This document shows positions 1 to 6,578 of a stretch of DNA of 9,386 nucleotides, piece after piece. How positions within the stretch are numbered: the stretch's first letter is position 1; every line of letters starts with the position of its first letter. The stretch comes from Syntrophomonadaceae bacterium (GTDB lineage: Bacteria; Bacillota; Syntrophomonadia; Syntrophomonadales; Syntrophomonadaceae): NCBI GenBank assembly GCA_030526885.1, contig JAUNBV010000060.1, positions 1 to 9,386 of the forward strand, given 5' to 3'. The translations under genes and the position numbers were made by a program. The notes beneath the pieces are model-generated. The model was given only the letters and a program-made list of their open reading frames with translations. It had not been told where the DNA came from and did not search any database.

Positions 1-1
1 T

Positions 2-727
2 GATTACACGGTTGCGGAATACCAGAAGCAAGCTCAAGGGTGTATTGAGGATATTCAAAGCCGGGGTAAGCTTCCGATACTCACCGGAGGCAGCGGGCTT
101 TACTATCAGGCGGTAGTGGACAATTATGATTTTTTGCCTTTAGACGGCCAGCCTGAGGTGCGGCGGCGGTTGGAGCAAAGGGGTAAGCGCGAAGGACTGC
201 AAGCTCTGTACGGCACGCTAAAGGAGGTAGACCCCATCTACGCCGGCATTATCGGCGGCAACGACCGCAAGCGCATTATTCGAGCATTAGAAGTATACGA
301 AATTACCGGCAAGCCTTTCAGCCAGACGCAGCGCAAGCAAAGCCCTAATTATGATTTAATAAGTATTGGTCTTACTATGGAACGGGCGCTGCTGTATGAA
401 CGGATTGAATCAAGGGTAGACCGCATGCTGTCGGATGGCCTTTTGGAAGAGGTGGAAGCTTTGCGCCGCCGTGGTTACAGCTTGCGCCACAAGGCGCTGA
501 ACAGTCTGGGGTATCGGCAGACACTCCAGTATCTGGAAGGGAAAATCGGTTATGATGATATGGTAAACCGCATAAAGATGGAGAGCCGTCGCTTTGCCAA
601 GCGCCAGCTTACGTGGTTCAAACGCGATGAACGGATACAATGGATCGGGGTCGCTGCCGATGACGATACGGATGATATTTACAAAAAAATAAGCAATATA
701 CTGGCTAAGGAGCTTTTTTTAATGTAA
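2..727 (+). CDS. miaA: tRNA dimethylallyltransferase MiaA, 5'-truncated by the window edge
   Basis: MiaA transfers a dimethylallyl group from DMAPP to N6 of A37 in tRNAs that read codons starting with U, which stabilises codon-anticodon pairing. It is cytoplasmic. The frame is open from base 2 to the TAA at 725-727, giving 241 visible residues. Family proteins are about 310 long, so roughly 70 N-terminal residues, including the P-loop, lie outside the window. Visible residues 29-34 read GGSGLY, the conserved GG(T/S)GLY motif after a KLPIL strand. Further on come the NDRKRIIRALEVYEITGKP block and the C-terminal MKMESRRFAKRQLTWF-like segment (here IKMESRRFAKRQLTWFKRD), both typical of MiaA. The GTG at 116 is an internal codon, since the motif-bearing sequence continues upstream of it in the same frame. 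hfq follows after 49 bp, the standard order in Firmicutes. Identification is very secure. Confidence 0.97.
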   Translation, partial: DYTVAEYQKQAQGCIEDIQSRGKLPILTGGSGLYYQAVVDNYDFLPLDGQPEVRRRLEQRGKREGLQALYGTLKEVDPIYAGIIGGNDRKRIIRALEVYEITGKPFSQTQRKQSPNYDLISIGLTMERALLYERIESRVDRMLSDGLLEEVEALRRRGYSLRHKALNSLGYRQTLQYLEGKIGYDDMVNRIKMESRRFAKRQLTWFKRDERIQWIGVAADDDTDDIYKKISNILAKELFLM

Positions 728-776
728 AATGGGCATGCGGCCATGAAAGTTGAATTGCACAAGGAGATGAAACCGC

Positions 777-1019
777 TTGAATAAACCCTCATTGAACCTT
801 CAGGAATCATTTTTGAATCAGGTGCGTAAAGACAAGGTGCCGGTTACGGTGTATCTTGTCAATGGATTTCAAATTAAGGGCGTGGTTACCGGATTTGATA
901 ATTTTACCGTGGTTATAGAATTGGAAGGGCGTCAGCAACTGGTGTATAAGCATGCGATTTCCACCGTTGCCCCGCTGAAGCCGGTCAATATCATTGACCT
1001 TGGAAACCGCGAGGATTAA
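777..1019 (+). CDS. hfq: RNA chaperone Hfq
   Basis: Hfq is a hexameric Sm-like protein that binds small RNAs and A/U-rich mRNA and helps them pair. The 80-residue product has a short N-terminal helix with Q9, an Sm1 region at about residues 22-50 (VPVTVYLVNGFQIKG, then GFDNFTV) and the diagnostic Sm2 motif Y57-K58-H59-A-I-S-T. Only about 17 residues follow, so the long disordered tail of enterobacterial Hfq is absent, as is normal in Firmicutes. The start is TTG at 777, chosen because AAGGAG at 761-766 stands 10 nt upstream and the protein then begins in the usual place for the family. The rim residues R17-K18-D19-K20 correspond to E. coli RRER, giving a fairly basic rim. The gene probably shares a transcript with miaA, and a hairpin lies about 35 bp after the stop. 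Confidence 0.98.
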   Translation: MNKPSLNLQESFLNQVRKDKVPVTVYLVNGFQIKGVVTGFDNFTVVIELEGRQQLVYKHAISTVAPLKPVNIIDLGNRED

Positions 1020-1052
1020 AGCGGCGCTACGCAGGATAGGATAATCAAACAT

Positions 1053-1087
1053 AAGGGCTGTCTCCAAATGTTTTGGGACAGCCCCTT
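1053..1087 (+). terminator. Hairpin after hfq, possible terminator or attenuator
   Basis: An inverted repeat pairs GGGCTGTC (1055-1062) with GACAGCCC (1077-1084). The stem is extended inward by CCAAA against TTTGG around a short loop, with one or two bulged bases, and outward by AA/TT. Only a weak U tract follows on the plus strand (CTTAAAATAT), and on the minus strand the tail is CCCTTATGTTT, so termination may be partial in either direction. It lies between the hfq stop and the ribosome binding site of the next gene and could separate miaA-hfq from the PLP-enzyme gene. The core resembles hairpins that I recall recurring between genes in other Clostridia, so a dispersed repeat is an alternative. 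Confidence 0.6.
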
Positions 1088-1101
1088 AAAATATCTGTGT
1101 T

Positions 1102-1108
1102 AAGGAGG
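1102..1108 (+). promoter_or_regulatory. Strong Shine-Dalgarno of the PLP-enzyme gene
   Basis: AAGGAGG is a near-perfect complement of the 16S rRNA 3' end. It stands 5 nt before the first GTG (1114) and 8 nt before a second, in-frame GTG (1117). The 8-nt spacing is the more usual, so the true protein may begin one residue later. Confidence 0.8.
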
Positions 1109-1113
1109 AGAGT

Positions 1114-2352
1114 GTGGTGCACAAACACCGTATCATCAGTCAGGCGGAAGAAGAATTGCGGACGATATTTGCTGCTGCCGAGGAAATCGCTTATCATAAT
1201 CAAATAAAAGTACTGGATGCGTTTAGGGCCCTTAAAATACGCGCGGAGCACTTTCATGGCAGCAGCGGTTACGGATATGACGACCGGGGCCGCGATGATT
1301 TGGAGCAATTGTTTGCCAAAGTTTTTGGCGCCGAGGAGGCCATAGTCAGAGCGCAGATCGTATCCGGCACTCATGCCATCAGCGCCTGCTTGTTTGGGCT
1401 GCTCAGACCCGGCGATATCCTGTTGTCGATTGCCGGCGCTCCCTATGACACCCTGCAGCATGTCATCGGTAATCGCTCCATGAGCCGCGGAACGCTGTGT
1501 GAACGGGGAGTCATATATAAGGAAATGCCCCTTTTGACTACAGATCAAAAGGTTGATGTTGACCGGGTTGCAGATTATATGCAGCCGCTCCCGCGCCTGG
1601 TGCTAATCCAGCGTTCCGGCGGCTACAGCCTGCGTCCGGCGGTCGATATGGATACCATGACCGCATTGATCAAGGCGGTGCGGGGATGCAGCCGGGATTG
1701 CGTGATTATGGTCGATAATTGTTATGGCGAATTCACCGAACCCCTTGAACCGATTGAATGCGGTGCTGATATTATTGCCGGTTCACTGATAAAAAACCCC
1801 GGTGGGGGACTCGCGCCAGGGGGAGGCTATATCTGCGGGCGCAGTGATCTGATAGGGGAGATAGCCGCTCATCTAACCGCCCCCGGCCTGGGTAAGGCTC
1901 TGGGGGCCAGCAACAGCACGAACCGTCAGTTATATCAGGGTTTTTTTTTAGCGCCGCATGTAACGCTGCAGGCTATGAAATCATCCCTCCTGCTGGCATG
2001 GGCCTTTGCAGCTTTAGGCTATGAGGTGTTTCCGCGCTGGAATGATAAACGCAGTGATATAGTGCAGACGGTGATATTAGGCGATGCCGATAAACTGCTG
2101 CGTTTTGTCCGCTTGGTGCAGAGCTATTCTCCGGTCGACAGTGACGTGGTCCCTGAATTCGCCATGCTCCCCGGTTATGATACGCCGGTAGTGATGGCGG
2201 CCGGGACCTTTGTTCAGGGTTCATCCATCGAATTGTCGGCGGACGCGCCGCGCCGCGATCCGTACGGAGTATTTTGGCAGGGCGGTTTAAGCTATGAGCA
2301 CAGCCGACACGTTATTAGCCGTCTGGTAGAAGAGTTTGGCGGTTTAACCTAG
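1114..2352 (+). CDS. ynbB: Methionine gamma-lyase family PLP-dependent protein (YnbB / 'aluminium resistance protein' type)
   Basis: This is a fold-type I pyridoxal-phosphate enzyme of the Cys/Met metabolism class, 412 residues. The family is annotated as methionine gamma-lyase-like or aluminium resistance protein. The true substrate is not established, and a C-S lyase reaction on a sulfur amino acid is the usual guess. Visible features are a GTHAIS block (residues 85-90) where the phosphate of PLP is normally held, and DNCYGEF (201-207), whose D201 should bind the pyridine nitrogen. K227 in SLIKNPGGGLAPGGGY is the likely Schiff-base lysine, and the glycine-rich stretch after it is characteristic of this family. 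The start is GTG, at 1114 or 1117, behind AAGGAGG. The position just behind hfq is conserved in many Firmicutes (in Bacillus ynbB lies near hfq and glnR). The family is near certain, the biochemical role is not. Confidence 0.93.
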   Translation: MVHKHRIISQAEEELRTIFAAAEEIAYHNQIKVLDAFRALKIRAEHFHGSSGYGYDDRGRDDLEQLFAKVFGAEEAIVRAQIVSGTHAISACLFGLLRPGDILLSIAGAPYDTLQHVIGNRSMSRGTLCERGVIYKEMPLLTTDQKVDVDRVADYMQPLPRLVLIQRSGGYSLRPAVDMDTMTALIKAVRGCSRDCVIMVDNCYGEFTEPLEPIECGADIIAGSLIKNPGGGLAPGGGYICGRSDLIGEIAAHLTAPGLGKALGASNSTNRQLYQGFFLAPHVTLQAMKSSLLLAWAFAALGYEVFPRWNDKRSDIVQTVILGDADKLLRFVRLVQSYSPVDSDVVPEFAMLPGYDTPVVMAAGTFVQGSSIELSADAPRRDPYGVFWQGGLSYEHSRHVISRLVEEFGGLT

Positions 2353-2365
2353 AAAAATCTTTTTT

Positions 2366-2371
2366 AAGGAG
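2366..2371 (+). promoter_or_regulatory. Shine-Dalgarno that selects a TTG start for the DUF456 gene
   Basis: AAGGAG is followed by three possible in-frame starts: GTG at 2371 (inside the site), ATG at 2374 (only 2 nt away) and TTG at 2380 (8 nt away). Normal spacing favours TTG 2380 despite its being the weaker codon. Confidence 0.65.
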
Positions 2372-2379
2372 TGATGGGG

Positions 2380-2859
2380 TTGAATACTGCGGCATTCGTT
2401 ATTTGTTTGATCCTTATCCTAATCGGCATTGCCGGGGCAGTTTTACCTTTTATTCCAGGCATACCATTAATTTTTATTGCCATTGCCGCCTACGGCTGGG
2501 TTGAGGATTTTGCTACCATCAGCGTACGGTACATCATAATACTGGCTGCGCTTACCCTGCTGTCGGCCCTGGTGGATTACTTGGCCAGCTATTGGGGAGC
2601 AAAATACACCGGCGCGGGCAAACTCGGTCAGATCGGTGCCGTCATCGGGGTGGTTGCCGGAATTCTTATCTTTCCCCCGATAGGAATATTTTTATGTCCC
2701 TGGCTGGGCGCCTGGGTGGGCGAGCTAATCGCGGGTAAAGAGCCCCAACCGGCGGCAGCATCCGCTATAGGGGCCTTAATCGGGCTTTTTAGCGGCATGG
2801 TTTTCAATTTAGTAATTGGGGTGGGGATGTTAATATCCTTCCTAATAGTGGTAATTTAA
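2380..2859 (+). CDS. DUF456 family integral membrane protein
   Basis: This is a small hydrophobic protein, 159 residues from the preferred TTG, or 161 from the ATG at 2374. It begins with a long apolar segment (about residues 5-38) that contains the signature LPFIPGIPL, the G-x-x-LP-x-x-PG-x-P pattern of the DUF456 family. More membrane spans are likely at about 51-69, 84-108 and 126-158. A short polar loop around residues 70-83 (SYWGAKYTGAGKLG) and another at 119-126 separate them. The glycine-rich third and fourth segments (GxxxG repeats) suggest tightly packed helices. It has no signal peptide apart from the first span and no catalytic motif. The family's function is unknown. It follows the PLP-enzyme gene by 27 bp with no terminator between them, so the two are probably co-transcribed; a functional link is not shown. 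Confidence 0.85.
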   Translation: MNTAAFVICLILILIGIAGAVLPFIPGIPLIFIAIAAYGWVEDFATISVRYIIILAALTLLSALVDYLASYWGAKYTGAGKLGQIGAVIGVVAGILIFPPIGIFLCPWLGAWVGELIAGKEPQPAAASAIGALIGLFSGMVFNLVIGVGMLISFLIVVI

Positions 2860-2888
2860 AAAAATACAAAAAAATTTAAAAATCAAGC

Positions 2889-2916
2889 AGGACAATATAG
2901 GGAAAGTGTTTAATAT
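2889..2916 (+). promoter_or_regulatory. Possible promoter of the CoA-transferase gene
   Basis: The 108-bp gap 2860-2967 is extremely A/T-rich, unlike the flanking genes. Within it AGGACA (2889-2894) and TAATAT (2911-2916), 16 bp apart, make a mediocre sigma-A-like match. Several other TA-rich hexamers are present, so the exact position is a guess. That a promoter lies in this gap is more likely than this particular placement. No riboswitch-like structure was seen. Confidence 0.35.
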
Positions 2917-2967
2917 ATTAGCAATGTTCAATAATTCAATAATTATTTTAAATGGAGGGATTAATTA

Positions 2968-4344
2968 ATGGACTACAGCGCGGAATACAAAAGCAAGTTG
3001 AGGACAGCAGAAGAAGTAGCAGCAATGGTAAAATCACACGACCTTATCGACTACGGGCACTTTAACGGCAAGCCGGTCATGTTTGATACTGCACTGGCCA
3101 AGAGAGCTGAGGAATTGCACGGAGTGGAGATTTGGACCGCAGTGAGCGTACCGCCGATTCCCGAAACAGCCAAAATTCAGAACAGCTTTATTTACAACGA
3201 TTGGCAGTTCAGTATGATGTCGCGAGTATTGCAGAGCCTTGATCGTTGCTATTATTCCCCGATTATTTACCATATGGCTCCACCTACTTATCGTAACTAC
3301 TTAGGCGAAGATCGTATAGATGACAGAATTATAGAACAAAAGCGCGAGATGTGTGTCATCCAGACCGCTCCCATGGACAAAGGCGGCTTTTTTAACTTTG
3401 GAGCGCAAAACTCTGAATCCAGCGCCAAGCTGGAAGTGGCACGCAAGGCGGTAGTGGAGATAAATCCCAACACTCCTTACTGTTATGGCGGTTCCGAGGA
3501 AGGTGTTCATATCTCTCAGGTCGACTACATCATTGAGCAGAGCGAGGATATTCCGCTGGCGGATGTACCGCCGACTCCGCCGAGCGATGTCGATCAGGCC
3601 ATCGCCGGTATTTTGATGGAGCATATCCATGATGGTTGCTGCATTCAGCTAGGCATAGGCGGTATGCCCAACGCATTGGGCAAATTGCTGGCTGATTCGG
3701 ACCTTAAGGATTTAGGCGGCCACACCGAGATGTTTGTTGAATCTTATGTTGACATGATTGAAAACGGCATCATGAATGGCCGTAAGAAAGAAGTGGATAA
3801 ATGGCGTGTAGCCTTTTCCTTTGCCATCGGTAGCACGAAATTATATGAATATATGGATCACAATGCCAAACTGGCTTCATACCATGTCAATTATACCAAT
3901 AATCCGCAGGTTATAGGCCAGATCAGCAATTTCCGTGCTATTAACAGTTGTGTCCAGGTTGACCTGTACAATCAGATCAACGCCGAGAGCAACGGAACCG
4001 TACAGATTTCCGGTAACGGCGGTTTATGGGACTTCGTATGTGGCACCCTGTGGTCTCCGGGCGGCAAGAGCTTTATGTGTCTGCCCTCTACCTTTACCGA
4101 CAAGGAAGGTAATTTGCACTCCCGTATCGTGCCGACCTTCAGTCCTTGTTCCATTACCACCATTCCCCGCCAGATGGTTGACTATATCGTTACCGAGTAC
4201 GGTGCAATTTACGTAGCTTACCAGCCCACCTGGAGAAGAGCGGAAAAAATCATTAGCATTTCTCATCCCAAGTTCCAGGATGAGTTAATCGCCGAAGCCC
4301 AGAAGATGAAAATCTGGACCCGTACCAATCGTCTTGGCTATTAG
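2968..4344 (+). CDS. Butyryl-CoA:acetate CoA-transferase-like protein (acetyl-CoA hydrolase/transferase family)
   Basis: This family moves CoA between acyl-CoA and a free acid (for example butyryl-CoA plus acetate to butyrate plus acetyl-CoA) through a glutamyl-CoA intermediate, in the cytoplasm. The 458-residue product is near full length for the family. Its N-terminus (MDYSAEYKSKL) and C-terminus (QKMKIWTRTNR) closely resemble the butyryl-CoA:acetate branch as I remember it. Central landmarks are GIGGMPNALG (229-238), GHTEM (251-255) with E254 as the probable catalytic glutamate by analogy with 4-hydroxybutyrate CoA-transferase, and VTEYG (408-412). The conserved GGQxDF loop reads GGLWDF (351-356) here. 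The start is ATG 2968, with GGAGGG at 2954-2959, 8 nt upstream. The gene has its own AT-rich leader and terminator, so it is probably monocistronic. The acyl substrate cannot be fixed from sequence; 4-hydroxybutyrate or propionate is possible. Confidence 0.9.
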   Translation: MDYSAEYKSKLRTAEEVAAMVKSHDLIDYGHFNGKPVMFDTALAKRAEELHGVEIWTAVSVPPIPETAKIQNSFIYNDWQFSMMSRVLQSLDRCYYSPIIYHMAPPTYRNYLGEDRIDDRIIEQKREMCVIQTAPMDKGGFFNFGAQNSESSAKLEVARKAVVEINPNTPYCYGGSEEGVHISQVDYIIEQSEDIPLADVPPTPPSDVDQAIAGILMEHIHDGCCIQLGIGGMPNALGKLLADSDLKDLGGHTEMFVESYVDMIENGIMNGRKKEVDKWRVAFSFAIGSTKLYEYMDHNAKLASYHVNYTNNPQVIGQISNFRAINSCVQVDLYNQINAESNGTVQISGNGGLWDFVCGTLWSPGGKSFMCLPSTFTDKEGNLHSRIVPTFSPCSITTIPRQMVDYIVTEYGAIYVAYQPTWRRAEKIISISHPKFQDELIAEAQKMKIWTRTNRLGY

Positions 4345-4371
4345 AACCTAAGGCTTAAATAAGCGCAAAAT

Positions 4372-4406
4372 AAACGGGGATGACCTGAAAAAGGTCATCC
4401 CCGTTT
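4372..4406 (+). terminator. Bidirectional intrinsic terminator between convergent genes
   Basis: A perfect 15-bp stem (4372-4386 pairs with 4392-4406) closes a GAAAA loop, with a GC-rich core (CGGGGATGACC). On the plus strand the stem ends in TTTT (4404-4407). On the minus strand it ends in TTTATTTT. It therefore can end both the CoA-transferase transcript, 28 bp behind its stop, and the leftward operon arriving from 4518. Confidence 0.93.
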
Positions 4407-4517
4407 TACATATGCATAAAAATTGCACATAAATGCTGCTTGTTACGATACCTGTATATCTTTGAAACAGCATTCCGCCGGATGTCAAAATAAAGGGGTG
4501 TGGCTCAATTTTTTTTG
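4407..4517. other. Short intergenic stretch with a weak inverted repeat
   Basis: Between the terminator and the end of the leftward operon there is no gene. AATGCTG at 4432-4438 and CAGCATT at 4468-4474 can pair across a 29-nt loop. The T run after this repeat on the minus strand is too distant for a convincing terminator. An eight-T run sits just outside the TtcA stop codon (4509-4516, plus strand) without a stem before it. I assign no function. Confidence 0.35.
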
Positions 4518-5243
4518 CTAAGAAATCCAGAAGGAATTATGGTCTGCGTGCTCGATGGCGGAAAGGATACGGTGGCGGATATCGGGATAGGAAGAGGCGA
4601 GCTGCTCGAGCAAGGCGCTGACCTCGGCGCGCTTGGAGCCTCCGTCGGCAGGACAGCGGTTAATTACCGGCTTTAAACCCTCTTCCTCCACATATCGTTT
4701 GAGTAATTCTTCCTCAATATAGACCAGCGGACGGATCACGGTGATTTCTCTGCGGTCCAACCACGTTTTGGGACGGAAAACATGAAATTGGCCCTCATAC
4801 AGCAGGGAGAGCAGCCAGGTGTTTACCACATCGTCCAGATGATGACCTAAGGCTACTTTATTGCAGCTCAGTTCCTTAGCTATACGGTTCAGCGCACCAC
4901 GCCGTAGGTGGGCGCACAGGGCACAGGGATTCTGTTCCTGACGAAGTTCAAACACGATTTCGGCGATGTCGGTTGGATGTACGATCAATTCGAGGCTTTG
5001 CTGCCGGCAATAGTCCATAAGTTCACTTATGTCATTGCCAAAGCCGAGGTCAAGACATACCGGCGTGAGTGTAAATTGCAGCGGAGTATAGCGGCGAAAG
5101 CGCAGCAACAGGCTCAGCAGAGCCATGCTGTCCTTGCCACCCGACATGCCCACCGCGATACGGTCACCGTCGGAAATGAGTCCATAACGCAGATTCACGT
5201 CGCGCATCCTTGAGAAAAGCAGCTTATTCAGGCGCTGGCTCAT
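4518..5243 (-). CDS. TtcA-type tRNA 2-thiocytidine biosynthesis protein (PP-loop ATPase)
   Basis: TtcA proteins adenylate cytidine 32 of tRNA and replace its oxygen with sulfur, using a 4Fe-4S cluster. The 241-residue product has the ATP pyrophosphatase loop SGGKDS at 34-39, a CALC motif (C107, C110), GHHLDD at 133-138 and a third lone cysteine C197 in NRCPADG. PP-loop, CxxC and distal Cys together mark the TtcA group and argue against TilS. The protein is shorter than the roughly 310 residues of E. coli TtcA, as in many Firmicute relatives, so the exact tRNA target is open. The ATG overlaps the upstream TGA in an ATGA quartet. The nearest Shine-Dalgarno (AAAGGAG, 5258-5264) is 14 nt away, so translation is probably coupled to the iron-sulfur gene. 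The start gives the normal ~33 residues before the PP-loop. Confidence 0.88.
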   Translation of the reverse strand: MSQRLNKLLFSRMRDVNLRYGLISDGDRIAVGMSGGKDSMALLSLLLRFRRYTPLQFTLTPVCLDLGFGNDISELMDYCRQQSLELIVHPTDIAEIVFELRQEQNPCALCAHLRRGALNRIAKELSCNKVALGHHLDDVVNTWLLSLLYEGQFHVFRPKTWLDRREITVIRPLVYIEEELLKRYVEEEGLKPVINRCPADGGSKRAEVSALLEQLASSYPDIRHRILSAIEHADHNSFWIS

Positions 5244-6541
5244 TTAGCGGAGCTCAACTCCTTTGGCTTATGATTGAGGGCGCGGTGTACTAGCAGTACG
5301 GGGTGCTGTACTTCCGCTTTCCATTTATGACGGGTCACGCCGTAGCGCAATTGCATCAGGCAACTGGGGCAACCGGTGGCAATAATATCGGCCGCGCTCT
5401 CCATGGCGCAATCCATCTTGTGGTCTAATATCTTCATTGATATATCATAATGAGTAAGGCTGTAAGTGCCGGAGCCGCCACAGCAGCGGTCGGCGTCACG
5501 CATTTCCGTAAACTGCACGCCATTTATGCGCCGCAGCAGCTCGCGCGGTTCCTGACGGATGTGCTGTGCTTTGCTGAGATGGCAGGGGTCGTGATAGGTC
5601 ACTTTTTTCTCCAGTACCGCCGATTCAGGCAGTGTGATATCCAGCACGTTCACCAGAAAGCTGTTAATATCCATCGTTTTTTGCGCGAACGCCAATGCGT
5701 CGTCCTCAAATTTTAGCCCACCGAACAAAAATTGCATATGAGCGAACGACAGGGCCGAACCGCAGGAGGCGCAGTCGCTAACAATGTAGTCGAGCCGATA
5801 ATTGTTAAAAATCTTGACATTGTGCAGGGCTAATTTTTGCGCCGTTTCCAGTTTGCCGTTAGCGATCTGGGGCAGGCCGCAGCATTTAGTGGCCGCCGGG
5901 ATTATGACCTCACATCCGTTGCGGGTGAGGATGTCCACCGTGGCCTTCGCCACTTCGGGGTTAAACACATCGGTACCACAGCCCAAGAAATAGCCGACGG
6001 TAAGTTTTTTCTCCCCTTTGGCCCGATTTGTCACCGGCAGGGTACTGCGGGCGGAGCGAAAAGGTATGTTGCTCAACATCTGTTCCGCTTGCGGAAGATC
6101 TCCGGGCAGGATCTTGGTCAGGCCCATACCCCGCGCCAGCCTCTGCAGTCCGCTCTTTTGCGCACCCCACATAAATTTGCCGGTAGTGCGCAGCAATCCG
6201 GGACGGGTCCACAAGGTATCAAAAATAAGCTCCTTGGACAGGCTGGGGGTCTGATCATAAATATATGAGCGCGCGGCCGCGTTCAACTCATGGATATGAA
6301 TACCTGAAGGGCAGTTTACACTGCAGTTTTCGCACATCAGGCACATGCTCAGGTGCTCATACACCTCTTTTTCCGGTTTGACCTGACCGTCGCGCAGCAT
6401 CTGAACCATATACACATGGCCGCGTGGCGCTGCCGGTTCCTGACGGATCTCTGCAAATACCGGGCACACACTGCGGCATTTGCCGCAGCGCACGCACTTC
6501 ATAAGTTCATTCTTTACCGGGGGCAATTCGTTGAATCGCAT
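5240..6541 (-). CDS. (Fe-S)-binding oxidoreductase subunit, GlcF / CCG-domain family
   Basis: This is the electron-transfer subunit of a glycolate/D-lactate dehydrogenase-type complex, 433 residues. The N-terminus has two ferredoxin-like 4Fe-4S motifs: C16-C19-C22-C26P and C67-C70-C73-C77P. Two CCG (DUF224) domains follow. The first has C188, C220-C221-G and C257-x2-C260; the second has HDPC320, C353-C354-G-G and C391-x2-C394. All cysteines of the canonical sets are present. No membrane span is evident, so a cytoplasmic or peripheral location is expected. The start is ATG 6541, with GGAAGG 7 nt upstream (6549-6554). It follows the FAD subunit gene by 37 bp and overlaps the TtcA-like gene by 4 bp. 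It probably receives electrons from the flavin subunit. The donor acid and the final electron acceptor are not revealed by the sequence. Confidence 0.93.
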   Translation of the reverse strand: MRFNELPPVKNELMKCVRCGKCRSVCPVFAEIRQEPAAPRGHVYMVQMLRDGQVKPEKEVYEHLSMCLMCENCSVNCPSGIHIHELNAAARSYIYDQTPSLSKELIFDTLWTRPGLLRTTGKFMWGAQKSGLQRLARGMGLTKILPGDLPQAEQMLSNIPFRSARSTLPVTNRAKGEKKLTVGYFLGCGTDVFNPEVAKATVDILTRNGCEVIIPAATKCCGLPQIANGKLETAQKLALHNVKIFNNYRLDYIVSDCASCGSALSFAHMQFLFGGLKFEDDALAFAQKTMDINSFLVNVLDITLPESAVLEKKVTYHDPCHLSKAQHIRQEPRELLRRINGVQFTEMRDADRCCGGSGTYSLTHYDISMKILDHKMDCAMESAADIIATGCPSCLMQLRYGVTRHKWKAEVQHPVLLVHRALNHKPKELSSAK

Positions 6542-6578
6542 ATTTGAACCTTCCTTAATTAATATATAAGCGCGCCGG

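Noticed and set aside
1045..1548. Open frame of 167 codons on the minus strand over the PLP-enzyme gene
   Set aside because: It has no family resemblance, and it covers the 5' part of a gene with clear PLP motifs and the hairpin after hfq. It is a shadow of the plus-strand coding frame.
2860..2967. Riboswitch or small RNA in the leader of the CoA-transferase gene
   Set aside because: The stretch is only 108 bp and almost all A/T. I see no stable stem or conserved aptamer core, and it looks like a promoter region.
4518..5243. Calling the PP-loop gene tilS (tRNA-Ile lysidine synthetase)
   Set aside because: TilS lacks the CxxC plus distal Cys set seen here and has extra C-terminal substrate domains that are absent. 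The GHHLDD and CALC motifs fit TtcA.
5837..6268. Plus-strand frames opposite the GlcF-like gene (also at 5450-5716 and 6018-6254)
   Set aside because: The minus strand there encodes all cysteine motifs of the GlcF family. The plus-strand products are Cys/Arg/His-rich, low-complexity and unlike any protein I know.
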